Of a stretch of DNA of 64,000 nt, positions 51,187-58,743 are shown one piece after another. The position numbers were made by a program, and so were the translations under genes. The stretch lies in assembly GCA_964474635.1 (NCBI GenBank), contig CAYYTT010000001.1, positions 1-64,000 of the forward strand, given 5' to 3'. The notes under the pieces were generated by a model, which was not told where the DNA came from, did not search any database, and saw only the letters and a program-made list of their open reading frames with translations. Origin of the DNA: CAYUYV01 sp964474635. Lineage in GTDB: Bacteria; Pseudomonadota; Alphaproteobacteria; JAJFIK01. Position 1 is the first letter of the stretch, and every line of letters starts with the position of its first letter.

Positions 51187-51648
51187 CTACCCGTCCTCCA
51201 GGGTCACCGTGCCGGTCAGCCACGCGACACTGATTTTCTGCACGCGATTGGCGCGCGTTAAGACCACCGAGCCCCCGCTGGCGCTGCCGTCGGGCGCGAA
51301 AACGATGGCCCCTGTTGCCGCGCCCTCAAGATCCTCGCGGGCGGCACGCACCTCGATCCGCACATCGGCCGGCAGGGCCGTCGGCGCGCCGCGACCGGCA
51401 AGGCCGTAGGTCCGGGCGTCAAGGTCGATCAGAAAGCGTTCCGTCGTCTGATCGCGCCGGGCGTGAGCACGGGCGGCGCGCAGTTCGGCCGCCATATCCC
51501 GGGCCAGGGCCTTCAGTTCCACACGTTCGAGCGCGGAAAACGAGCCCCAGGGCGCGGCGGCGATCAAACTGGCCGCAATGGCCAGGACCACGAGGATTTC
51601 GAGCAGGGTGAGGCCGGCCTCACCAGCTCGTGACGTCCTGGGCTTCAT
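51187..51648 (-). CDS. gspH: Type II secretion minor pseudopilin GspH
   Basis: A 153-residue prepilin-like protein with lead RAGEAG-LTLLEILVVLAIAASL (peptidase site, Glu+5). It has GspH/FimT features: LKALARDMAAELRAARAHARRDQTTERFLIDLDARTYGL and a C-terminal IVFAPDGSASGGSVVL. Its start lies 29 bases inside the end of gspG (51620-51648), an unusually long overlap that suggests coupled translation. Confidence 0.86.
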   Translation of the reverse strand: MKPRTSRAGEAGLTLLEILVVLAIAASLIAAAPWGSFSALERVELKALARDMAAELRAARAHARRDQTTERFLIDLDARTYGLAGRGAPTALPADVRIEVRAAREDLEGAATGAIVFAPDGSASGGSVVLTRANRVQKISVAWLTGTVTLEDG

Positions 51649-52054
51649 CCTCGCCCCCTTCCACCTTGTCCGCGCCAAGGGAATAGACATCGAAGTCCCC
51701 GTGCTCGCCGGGCATTTTGTAAAGGAACGGCTCGCCCCAGGCGTCCACCAGGGCATCGCGCTTTTTCACATAGGGACCGTTCCAGGCCTGCGCGCCGGCG
51801 GGCGCCTGCCATAGGGCGGCGAGGCCCTCCTGTTCGCTGGGGTAACGGCCCATGTCGAGGCGATAATATTCAAGGCCGGCCGAGACCTGATCGACCTTCA
51901 AGGCCGTCGTGTCCGATTTGGCGCCGCCGAGATAGTTCAGCGCCACGCTGCCGACGGCGGCCATCAGCAGGCCGAGAATCGTGATCACCACCAAAAGTTC
52001 CAGCAGGGTGAGACCGGCCTCGCGCGACCGGCGGGATGAGGATGACTGCACCAT
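51620..52054 (-). CDS. gspG: Type II secretion major pseudopilin GspG
   Basis: A 144-residue major pseudopilin. Lead SREAG-LTLLELLVVITILGLL, followed by the GspG core: LDMGRYPSEQEGLAALWQAP, WNGPYVKKRDALVDAWGEPFLY and YSLGADKVEGGED, the last carrying the Ca2+-binding loop residues. The start has a purine-rich region upstream and lies 33 bases after the gspF stop. Confidence 0.94.
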   Translation of the reverse strand: MVQSSSSRRSREAGLTLLELLVVITILGLLMAAVGSVALNYLGGAKSDTTALKVDQVSAGLEYYRLDMGRYPSEQEGLAALWQAPAGAQAWNGPYVKKRDALVDAWGEPFLYKMPGEHGDFDVYSLGADKVEGGEDEAQDVTSW

Positions 52055-52087
52055 GGCGTAACTCCGTTGTCTGATGACGTTTGGGCC

Positions 52088-53308
52088 TTATTGGGCCAAT
52101 TCGTTGATGCTAAACAGGGCAAACAGGATCGAGGACATGATGAAGGCGATCAGCAGGCCGATGGCCAAGGTGAGGATCGGCGTCAGCATGGAGAGCATGC
52201 GCTCGAACGCCACGCGCGTTTCCTCCTCATAGATGTCGGCGAGCTTTTCCATCATGGGCTCAAGGTGCCCGGTTTCCTCGCCCACCTGGATGAGTTGCAC
52301 GGCGAGCGCCGGGAAGAGGCCCCCTTCGCCCAAGGGCCGGGCGAGCCCCCGGCCCCGCTCGACCTCGCCCGCGACCCGCTCCATTTCCCGCGCGATCACG
52401 GCGTTGCCCGCCACGGCCCGGGCAAGCCCCATGGCCTGGGGCAGGCTGACGCCGTTTTCAAGCAGCACACCCAGGGTGCGCGAAATGCGGGCCACGGAGG
52501 TTTTCAGCCAAACCGGCCCGAACAGCGGCGTGCCCAGGGCCAGCCTGTGCCACACAAGGCGCCCCGCCGGGGAGGCATCGAGCACGCGGAACCCCAGATA
52601 GAACACGCCCACGCCCAGCAGCAGCGCCCACCAATAGCCCTCGAAAAAGGCACCCATGGCCATGACGACGGCCGTGTTGGTGGGCAGTTGCGCGCCCGCA
52701 TCCTCGAACATGGGCTCGAAGGTGGGAACGACGACGGCAAGCAGGATGCCGACCGCGCCGAAGGCTGCCACGATGAGAAAGGCCGGATAAATCAGCGCCG
52801 AACGGACGCTTGAGAGCAGTTTGCGCGTGCGCTCCATATAGTCGGCAAGGCGGGTCAGCACACCGTCGAGGGACGCGCCCGCCTCGCCGGCACGGACCAT
52901 GGAGCGGTAATAGGCCGGGAAGGCCTCCGGGTGCCGGTCAAGGGTGCTCGCAAGGCCCGCCCCCTCCTTGACGCCCTCCAGCAGGGACCGGGTCAGATCT
53001 CGGAGCTTTCCCGCCGGCGTGAGATCGGCCGTCATGGCCAGGGCCCGGTCGAGGGGCACGCCGGCGTTCAAAAGCGTAGCCAGGGATCGGGTCAGGGACA
53101 GAATGTCCGCCTCGCTCACCTTGTTCAGGGTGATGATGTCCTTGTTGAGCGCCTGGCTCAGACCGCCCTGGCGCCTTGTCCCGATGCTGAGCGGTGTGTG
53201 CCCCTGGCCATGCAGGGCCGCGACCACCGCCTCCCGGTTCGCCGCCTCCATGGCGCCGGTCGTGACCTCGCCCGTTGCGCTCACCGATTTGTAGTGGAAC
53301 TGGGGCAT
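52088..53308 (-). CDS. gspF: Type II secretion inner-membrane platform protein GspF
   Basis: A 406-residue polytopic platform protein with two GspF domains (about 70-195 and 272-394) and three transmembrane helices (about 172, 222 and 380). Diagnostic are MPQFHYKSVSATGEV at the N-terminus, FPAYYRSMVRAGEAGASLDGVL and the second copy FPALAVQLIQVGEETGHLEPMM. ATG 53308 follows GTGAGGG with good spacing; the frame extends to 53323. It follows gspE by 11 bases. Confidence 0.93.
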   Translation of the reverse strand: MPQFHYKSVSATGEVTTGAMEAANREAVVAALHGQGHTPLSIGTRRQGGLSQALNKDIITLNKVSEADILSLTRSLATLLNAGVPLDRALAMTADLTPAGKLRDLTRSLLEGVKEGAGLASTLDRHPEAFPAYYRSMVRAGEAGASLDGVLTRLADYMERTRKLLSSVRSALIYPAFLIVAAFGAVGILLAVVVPTFEPMFEDAGAQLPTNTAVVMAMGAFFEGYWWALLLGVGVFYLGFRVLDASPAGRLVWHRLALGTPLFGPVWLKTSVARISRTLGVLLENGVSLPQAMGLARAVAGNAVIAREMERVAGEVERGRGLARPLGEGGLFPALAVQLIQVGEETGHLEPMMEKLADIYEEETRVAFERMLSMLTPILTLAIGLLIAFIMSSILFALFSINELAQ

Positions 53309-53319
53309 GGCGCGGGCCC

Positions 53320-55047
53320 TCACGCGGCGTTGGTGACGCGGATGACCTCCTCAAGGGAGGTCTCCCCGGCGCGGGCGCGGGCGAGGCCCGCCTCGCGCAT
53401 GGGCACCATGCCGCCAGCGACGGCGGCCTCATGGACCGTCATGGCATCGGCCCGGTTCAGCACCAGCCGGCGGATGTCGTCGGTCACTTCGAGAAGCTCC
53501 ACGACCGCCATGCGCCCCTGATAACCGCGTCCGCTGCAGGCGGAACATCCGTCCGGCCTGTAAAAGGGCTCATCGGGATCCGCGCCGCCCAGATGGGCCA
53601 CCAGATCGGGCATGGCCGGGGCTGGCGCGCGGCATGTCGGGCACAGCCGGCGCACGAGGCGTTGGGACACAATGCCGTTGAGGGTCGAGGCCAGGAGATA
53701 ATCCTCCACGCCCATATCGAGCAGCCTGCTGATCGTGGCCGCCGCCGTGTTGGTGTGCAGCGTGGCGAGCACAAGGTGGCCCGTGAGGGCCGCCTGGACC
53801 GCGATGGAGGCGGTCTCCAGATCGCGGATCTCACCGATCATGATCACATCCGGGTCCTGACGGAGGATGGAACGCAGGGCATGGGCGAAGGTGAGGCCGA
53901 TCTTTGGGCGCGCCTGGATCTGGTTGACGCCTTCGATCTGGTATTCGACCGGGTCCTCCACCGTGATGATCTTGCGGTCCGAGGAATTGATCTGGGTAAG
54001 GGCCGTGTAGAGCGTCGTGGTCTTGCCGCTGCCCGTCGGGCCAGTCACGAGCACGATGCCGTTGGGCCGGTTGAGCAGCGCGTGCAGGTTGGCGAGCACG
54101 TTTGGGTCGAAGCCAAGCGCGGTGAAATCGAGGGTTGTCGCCTCGCGGTCAAGGATCCGCAGCACCACGCCTTCGCCATGCAGCATGGGCGAGGTCGCGA
54201 CCCGCAGGTCGATCTCCTTGCCGCCGATCACGACTTTGATGCGCCCGTCCTGTGGCAGACGGTGCTCGGCGATGTTCAGCTTCGCCATGATCTTGATGCG
54301 CGACAGGACCGCCGCCTGGAGGCGCGCCGGCGGGCTGTCGATCTCGCGCAGGACCCCATCCACGCGGTAGCGCACGCGCAACCGGTTGTCGAAGGGCTCG
54401 ATGTGAATGTCGGAGGCCCCGGCTTCGACGGCCTTGCGGATCAGCATGTTCACGATGCGGATAACCGGCGCTTCGTTGGCGAGGTCGCGCAGCAGGGCAA
54501 TGTCGGCGTCGCTGTTTTCGCCGTCCGCGTCGTCGAGCCCCTCGGCGAGGGATTCAATAGCACTGCGCCCTTGGCTGTAGAGGCGCTCCAGGGCGTTTTC
54601 GAGATCGGTGGGAACAGCGGCCCGGCGGGCCACGGGGCGCGCCAGCCGGAGCGCCACGGCATTGGCGGCCGCCTCGTCGAGCGGATCGGCCATGGCCAGG
54701 GGAACCGGGCCGTCCTCCCCCTCGCCGCCCAAGGGCAGAAGGCGGGCGTGGCGCAGGAACTTGGCCGGCAAAGCCTCGGTGAAGAGCGGCTCATCGGGAA
54801 AGGATGACAGATCCGCAAGCGGCAGATCGAGCACATCGGCAAGCGCGGCGGCGATGTCCCGCTCCCCCACCAGACCGAGATGGGACAGGACTCGGTCGAG
54901 GCGATCACCGGTCTCGCGCGCGGCCCGTTCCGCGCGGGCAAGGCCCTGGTCGTCGATCAGGCCAGCGCGCAAAAGCGCCTGGCCCAATCCTGAGAGCGGA
55001 TCGGCCGTGGACAGCGCGTCTTCGGCGATATCTGAAAACCCATGCAT
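53320..55047 (-). CDS. gspE: Type II secretion ATPase GspE
   Basis: A 575-residue hexameric secretion ATPase. N1E/N2E region with an MshEN-type domain (about 15-160), then the ATPase core: Walker A GPTGSGKTTTLY, Asp box ITVEDPVEYQ, Walker B DPDVIMIGEIRD and His box ATLHTNTAAA. The zinc-binding CPTC...CSAC module is present near the C-terminus. The start at 55047 is chosen for family length; ATGs at 55098 and 55107 would add 17-20 residues. It is the first gene of the E-F-G-H-I-J-L-M-C-D block. Confidence 0.94.
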   Translation of the reverse strand: MHGFSDIAEDALSTADPLSGLGQALLRAGLIDDQGLARAERAARETGDRLDRVLSHLGLVGERDIAAALADVLDLPLADLSSFPDEPLFTEALPAKFLRHARLLPLGGEGEDGPVPLAMADPLDEAAANAVALRLARPVARRAAVPTDLENALERLYSQGRSAIESLAEGLDDADGENSDADIALLRDLANEAPVIRIVNMLIRKAVEAGASDIHIEPFDNRLRVRYRVDGVLREIDSPPARLQAAVLSRIKIMAKLNIAEHRLPQDGRIKVVIGGKEIDLRVATSPMLHGEGVVLRILDREATTLDFTALGFDPNVLANLHALLNRPNGIVLVTGPTGSGKTTTLYTALTQINSSDRKIITVEDPVEYQIEGVNQIQARPKIGLTFAHALRSILRQDPDVIMIGEIRDLETASIAVQAALTGHLVLATLHTNTAAATISRLLDMGVEDYLLASTLNGIVSQRLVRRLCPTCRAPAPAMPDLVAHLGGADPDEPFYRPDGCSACSGRGYQGRMAVVELLEVTDDIRRLVLNRADAMTVHEAAVAGGMVPMREAGLARARAGETSLEEVIRVTNAA

Positions 55048-55149
55048 GGCGCCAAGCCTACCACGGTGCAAGGCTCCCGCCTCGCCGGTAACGTCCATGC
55101 GAACCACGGACGGCGGACCGGGTTGCGGTCCTTCATAAAACGCTCCGCG

Positions 55150-55788
55150 TCAGGAGAGCGAGGGGCCAGCCATGGCCAATGCCATCAGCAAAATAGACAC
55201 GGCCGCCATCCAGCTGCCAAGGGCCCGCACCGCAATTCTGGTCCAACTGCCCCAGTCCATCACCTGGACCAGACCCGCGGTGGCCAAAGTCACGATCAAG
55301 AAGCCCGTCGCCGTGATACCGGCCGTGAAAAGGCGCTGGTCGGTCTGCTGGGCCATTGCAAGCCCGTTTTCGAACCCGAGCATCGCGGACGCAGCCCCGG
55401 TCCATACCAGAAGGACGACCAAGGGCAGGCCCCGGCCGAGGGCCACCAGCGCAGCCGTCAAAGCCAGACAGCCCGTCACGAAGAGGGCGGCCGAACTGCC
55501 GCCCGGTGCCAGGGTCGAGGCGTAACTGCCGACCAAAAGCCCGGCTGGAACGGCCGCAATGACCCAGCGTCCCCTCTCGCGCTGCTGAAGTGCCGCCAGG
55601 AACGACAGGGCAATCAGCAGAAGGACATAATCAAGGCCGGTGAGCACGTGGAGCCCGCCGCCGTAAAAGTCGCCAAAGCGCATGTCCACAAGATGCGCTG
55701 AGGCCGGCACCGGCAGCAGGGGCCACAGGCCTGCCAGCAGCGCCAACGGCAGTCTCGACAGTCCGCTGCGTACCCGCCAATTCCCCAT
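55150..55788 (-). CDS. HupE/UreJ-family membrane protein (small)
   Basis: A 212-residue membrane protein with a cleavable or anchoring N-terminal helix (LPLALLAGLWPLLPVPASAH) and about six further helices. The HupE-type core is HVLTGLDYVLLLIALSFL near residue 47. HupE/UreJ proteins are candidate Ni2+/Co2+ permeases. It begins directly after the preceding HupE-like gene (1 base) and ends the ppiC-hupE operon. Metal specificity is unknown and the usual HxxxxDH motif is only partly kept (H47...D53). Confidence 0.75.
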   Translation of the reverse strand: MGNWRVRSGLSRLPLALLAGLWPLLPVPASAHLVDMRFGDFYGGGLHVLTGLDYVLLLIALSFLAALQQRERGRWVIAAVPAGLLVGSYASTLAPGGSSAALFVTGCLALTAALVALGRGLPLVVLLVWTGAASAMLGFENGLAMAQQTDQRLFTAGITATGFLIVTLATAGLVQVMDWGSWTRIAVRALGSWMAAVSILLMALAMAGPSLS

Positions 55789-56415
55789 TCAGAGGATCCC
55801 CGGCAAGGCAAGCACAAGGAAATAACCGCCCAGGGCCGCGACGGCGCCGCCGCAGGCCCGTACGATCATGGGGCCAATGCCTCCAAAACCGTTCAGCAGG
55901 CCAATCAGGATCCCGGCCAGGTGCAACAGGCCCGTGGAGGTCACGAAGCCGACGCCATAGGCGAGCGGGCTTGCCGCATGGGGCAGCTCCATGCCGTGCG
56001 CGTGGCCGTGGAAAATGGCAAAGACCGAAACGGCCACAACCGCGAGCCAGGTGGGCGCGCGAAAGGCCGTCAACACGAACAGGCCCAGCACCAGCGCCGA
56101 GGCCGCGATGCCCACTTCGACGGAGGGCAAGGGAATGCCCATGATGCCGATCACACCGCCGACGGCCATCATGAGCGGAAAGGCGATGGGCAGGGCCCAA
56201 ATCAGCGGCGAGCCGAGCTGCGCGCCCCACAGGCCGACGGCGACCATGGCGATCAGGTGATCAAGGCCCTGGACCGGATGGAGGAGGCCGTTCACGAGGC
56301 CAGCGCCGACGGCCACTTCCGCGTGGGCCCAGGCGAGGCCCGGATGGAACGTGAAAACAACGGTGACAAGGGCAAAGGCCCATCGGGTATCCAGGCTGGC
56401 GCCGCGGTGGCTCAT
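55789..56415 (-). CDS. HupE/UreJ-family membrane protein
   Basis: A 208-residue protein with signal-like helix (to about AWAHA at 31) and six transmembrane helices. The metal-site-like block GLLHPVQGLDHLIAMVAVGLW (H46...D51-H52) and FHGHAHGMELP (helix 5) are the classic HupE/UreJ motifs linked with nickel or cobalt uptake. The ATG at 56415 follows AAGGAGGGGAC. It sits between two other HupE-family genes. Confidence 0.85.
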   Translation of the reverse strand: MSHRGASLDTRWAFALVTVVFTFHPGLAWAHAEVAVGAGLVNGLLHPVQGLDHLIAMVAVGLWGAQLGSPLIWALPIAFPLMMAVGGVIGIMGIPLPSVEVGIAASALVLGLFVLTAFRAPTWLAVVAVSVFAIFHGHAHGMELPHAASPLAYGVGFVTSTGLLHLAGILIGLLNGFGGIGPMIVRACGGAVAALGGYFLVLALPGIL

Positions 56416-56447
56416 GGTTTGTCCCCTCCTTAAATGCGCCGCGCGCA

Positions 56448-57437
56448 TCATGTCGTGAGCAGTATAACGATCCGATCCATGGTCCAATACGCGGCAACAC
56501 CGCCGATCACATAGGCGGGAATGGCCACGCCCCAGGACGGCAAGGCGAGTTTCATGGACCGGAAGGCCGCCATCAGGATCAGCACGCCGAATACGAAACC
56601 GATCTGCCCGATTTCGACACCAAGGTTGAAGGCGAGCAACGCAAGCAGCAAGCTGTTCTCCGGGAGGCCCAGATTGATGAGGGCGCTGGCGAAACCGAAG
56701 CCGTGCAAAAGGCCGAACCCGAAGGCAACAATCCATGGGTGGCGAATGGTCAGGCTGGTTTCGCCGCGCTTTTGCTTGATGATCTCCACACCGATAAAGA
56801 CGATGCTGAGCGCGATCAGCGCATTCACAAGCTGTTCCGGCACCCCGATGAAGCCGAAGGTCACGGCGGCGAGGGTCACACTGTGTGCAAGCGTGAAGGA
56901 TGTGATGGTCTTAACCAGCATCCAGCGCGAGCGCACGATCCAGATGAGGCCGAGCACAAACATCAGGTGATCGATGCCGAGCATGATGTGCTCAACCCCG
57001 ATGAAAACATAGGATTGGAAGACCTGGCGCCAAAGGTCCCAGCCTTCCCCGTTGAAGACCGGCTTCACATTTACGGAAGGAACGGCGGGGGTCAGGGTGA
57101 AGGCCTGGGTGAAGCCATTGGTGTAGTTGACCCGGATCATTGCCGCAGACTGGCCGGCGCCAAGGCCTTCGAAACTCAGCGGTCCAACCAAACCCTCATC
57201 GCCGCAATCGACGAAGGGGGGATCAATCACGCAGTGCTGGGGAAAAATCGGATTGAGATTTTCCGTACCCATGGGCCGGCTGCCCGGCCAGCGCATGGCG
57301 AAACGGCCATCATTGAGCTGCTCTAGCTCCAGCACGGACATGGAAAGGTCATGGGCCATGGCCGGACGCGGACCAATGACGGCCCACAGGACGGCGATGG
57401 CAAGCGCAATGAGACTGGCGAGGCGTAGCGGGCTCAC
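56448..57437 (-). CDS. HupE/UreJ-family protein with N-terminal extracytoplasmic domain
   Basis: A 329-residue protein: signal peptide (to MAHDL, about 28), an extracytoplasmic beta-rich domain (about 30-130, with the pair HCVIDPPFVDCGDEG), then a HupE/UreJ_2 membrane core (about 145-325). The core has FIGVEHIMLGIDHLMFVLGL and GFGLLHGFGFASAL carrying conserved His/Asp. This architecture is common beside DUF3604 genes from memory. GTG 57437 overlaps the stop of the upstream parvulin gene (GTGA). Confidence 0.85.
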   Translation of the reverse strand: MSPLRLASLIALAIAVLWAVIGPRPAMAHDLSMSVLELEQLNDGRFAMRWPGSRPMGTENLNPIFPQHCVIDPPFVDCGDEGLVGPLSFEGLGAGQSAAMIRVNYTNGFTQAFTLTPAVPSVNVKPVFNGEGWDLWRQVFQSYVFIGVEHIMLGIDHLMFVLGLIWIVRSRWMLVKTITSFTLAHSVTLAAVTFGFIGVPEQLVNALIALSIVFIGVEIIKQKRGETSLTIRHPWIVAFGFGLLHGFGFASALINLGLPENSLLLALLAFNLGVEIGQIGFVFGVLILMAAFRSMKLALPSWGVAIPAYVIGGVAAYWTMDRIVILLTT

Positions 57438-58309
57438 TTGTCGGCCTCGCTGATTTTGCGGTTGCGGCGCGGCGCTTCGACGTCGGCATCAGGGTCGAAG
57501 AAGGACGCGGGCGGCTCGCTATAGGTCACCGTGTACTGATCGCGCAGATCGGCAATCGCCTTGATCCCCGCCTGCTGCACGGCCCATTGCTGCCAGGCCC
57601 CCACCATGCTGGTGCGCACCTCTTCAAAAGGCGCCGTGCGCGCCGGATCAAGCCGGTCGAGCCGCAACACGGCCCAGCCATTGGGCGTTTCAACCGGCGT
57701 CCACATACCGATCTCCTGCGCCTCCAGATTAGCCGTCAAATCCGGACCCAACAATTGCTCCACATTGGGCTTGGGCCGCACCTGAAACTGGAGCAGGCGC
57801 TGCCCCGGCTGCGAGGACGGCTCCTCGCCGGTTTCGTTCCAGGTCGCGGCCAGGGCCCGCGCCTCATCGCCATCCCCGGTCAAGCGCACGACCGAGAAGT
57901 CGAAAAAGGCCGGAAGCTGATAATCTTCCAGATTGGCGTTGTAGAAGGCGCGCAGGTCTTCTTCACGCGCAACGGGTTCTTCGATACTGCCGCCGATCAT
58001 GACCCGCATCTTCTGCATGACCCGCTCCCGGATCATGTCATCGCCCTGGTTCAGCTGCAGACCGAGGGCCTCGCGGTAAAGCACTTCGTTGTCGACCCAA
58101 ACATCGACCAGGGGCGCGATTTCCTCGCGGGTCGGGCGCCGTCCGGCCGCGTCCTGGTAGGTCGCCGCAAGATCCTCGTAGACGGATTGGGTCACGGTGA
58201 TCTGCCGAGGATCGGCCTTGCCCAATTCAGTGATGGCGTTGGCGCCGTACAGAACCACACCGATGAGCGCAAAATGCACCAATGGCTCGCGCATCATGCC
58301 GCCGACCAT
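57434..58309 (-). CDS. Membrane-anchored parvulin-type (PpiC/SurA-like) peptidyl-prolyl isomerase
   Basis: A 291-residue protein with an N-terminal anchor (about 9-25: LVHFALIGVVLYGANAI), a SurA-N-like helical region (ITVTQSVYEDLAATYQDAAG, VDVWVDNEVLYREALGLQL) and a degenerate parvulin domain (about 125-270: LRAFYNANLEDYQLPAFFDFSVV, then EIGMWTPVETPNGWAVLRLD). It may be a periplasmic folding factor for the neighbouring exported proteins. First gene of a four-gene operon; a Pho-box-like site lies 108 bases upstream. Catalytic capacity is uncertain. Confidence 0.8.
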   Translation of the reverse strand: MVGGMMREPLVHFALIGVVLYGANAITELGKADPRQITVTQSVYEDLAATYQDAAGRRPTREEIAPLVDVWVDNEVLYREALGLQLNQGDDMIRERVMQKMRVMIGGSIEEPVAREEDLRAFYNANLEDYQLPAFFDFSVVRLTGDGDEARALAATWNETGEEPSSQPGQRLLQFQVRPKPNVEQLLGPDLTANLEAQEIGMWTPVETPNGWAVLRLDRLDPARTAPFEEVRTSMVGAWQQWAVQQAGIKAIADLRDQYTVTYSEPPASFFDPDADVEAPRRNRKISEADK

Positions 58310-58416
58310 GACCTGCCCCTTTATTGCGGAAACGGAATTATGGAAACGGATTTACGTAAGCCTCCGGGCTCCCCGCATTCGTCGCCCGAAAGACTGATGT
58401 ACCTAAACCGAGACCG

Positions 58417-58434
58417 TTGACAGTTTGATGACAC
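58417..58434 (-). promoter_or_regulatory. Pho-box-like site facing the ppiC-hupE operon
   Basis: On the - strand the 18 bases read GTGTCATCAAACTGTCAA, matching 15 of 18 positions of the PhoB consensus CTGTCATAWAWCTGTCAY, with both TGTCA cores 11 bases apart. A TAGGTA follows 11 bases after the box, the spacing at which PhoB-dependent -10 elements sit. The parvulin ATG is 107 bases further downstream. Confidence 0.55.
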
Positions 58435-58624
58435 GCGGCAGAAACGCACCAAAACAGATGTCAGTGCACTGCAAGACACCAAAAGGAGGTCGGGCCAAGC
58501 GAAATGTTATACTGTATCAAATCCAATCGAGCCCATCGCGTTGCCATGCGACATCTTTTTAATTTCACCGCGTCTGTTTCGCGAAAACGGCGTTTTGCGC
58601 CAAGACGACTAAGCCGTCCGAGCA

Positions 58625-58642
58625 CTGTAATAAATCTGTCAC
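58625..58642 (+). promoter_or_regulatory. Pho box upstream of the DUF3604 gene
   Basis: ctgtaataaatctgtcac matches 17 of 18 positions of the PhoB consensus CTGTCATAWAWCTGTCAY; the only difference is position 5 (a for c). It lies 101 bases before the DUF3604 start codon, in the same orientation. A clean -10 is not obvious directly after it. Confidence 0.68.
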
Positions 58643-58743
58643 TAAAAACTCATGCAGCCGTCATCGACTGCCGGTAAGGCCCTAGGGTACGGGGTTTTGC
58701 AGACGTGAAATCTCGGCAAATCCATAATCTCTAGAGGGCTGTC

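Larger units (their letters stand above)
58310..58743. other. Divergent regulatory region between ppiC-hupE operon and DUF3604 gene
   Basis: 434 bases without a gene and clearly more AT-rich than its surroundings. It contains two oppositely oriented Pho-box-like sites (58417-58434 and 58625-58642). It also has a tatact (58508-58513) and a cataat (58723-58728) that could be -10 elements. No coding signal was found. Confidence 0.65.
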
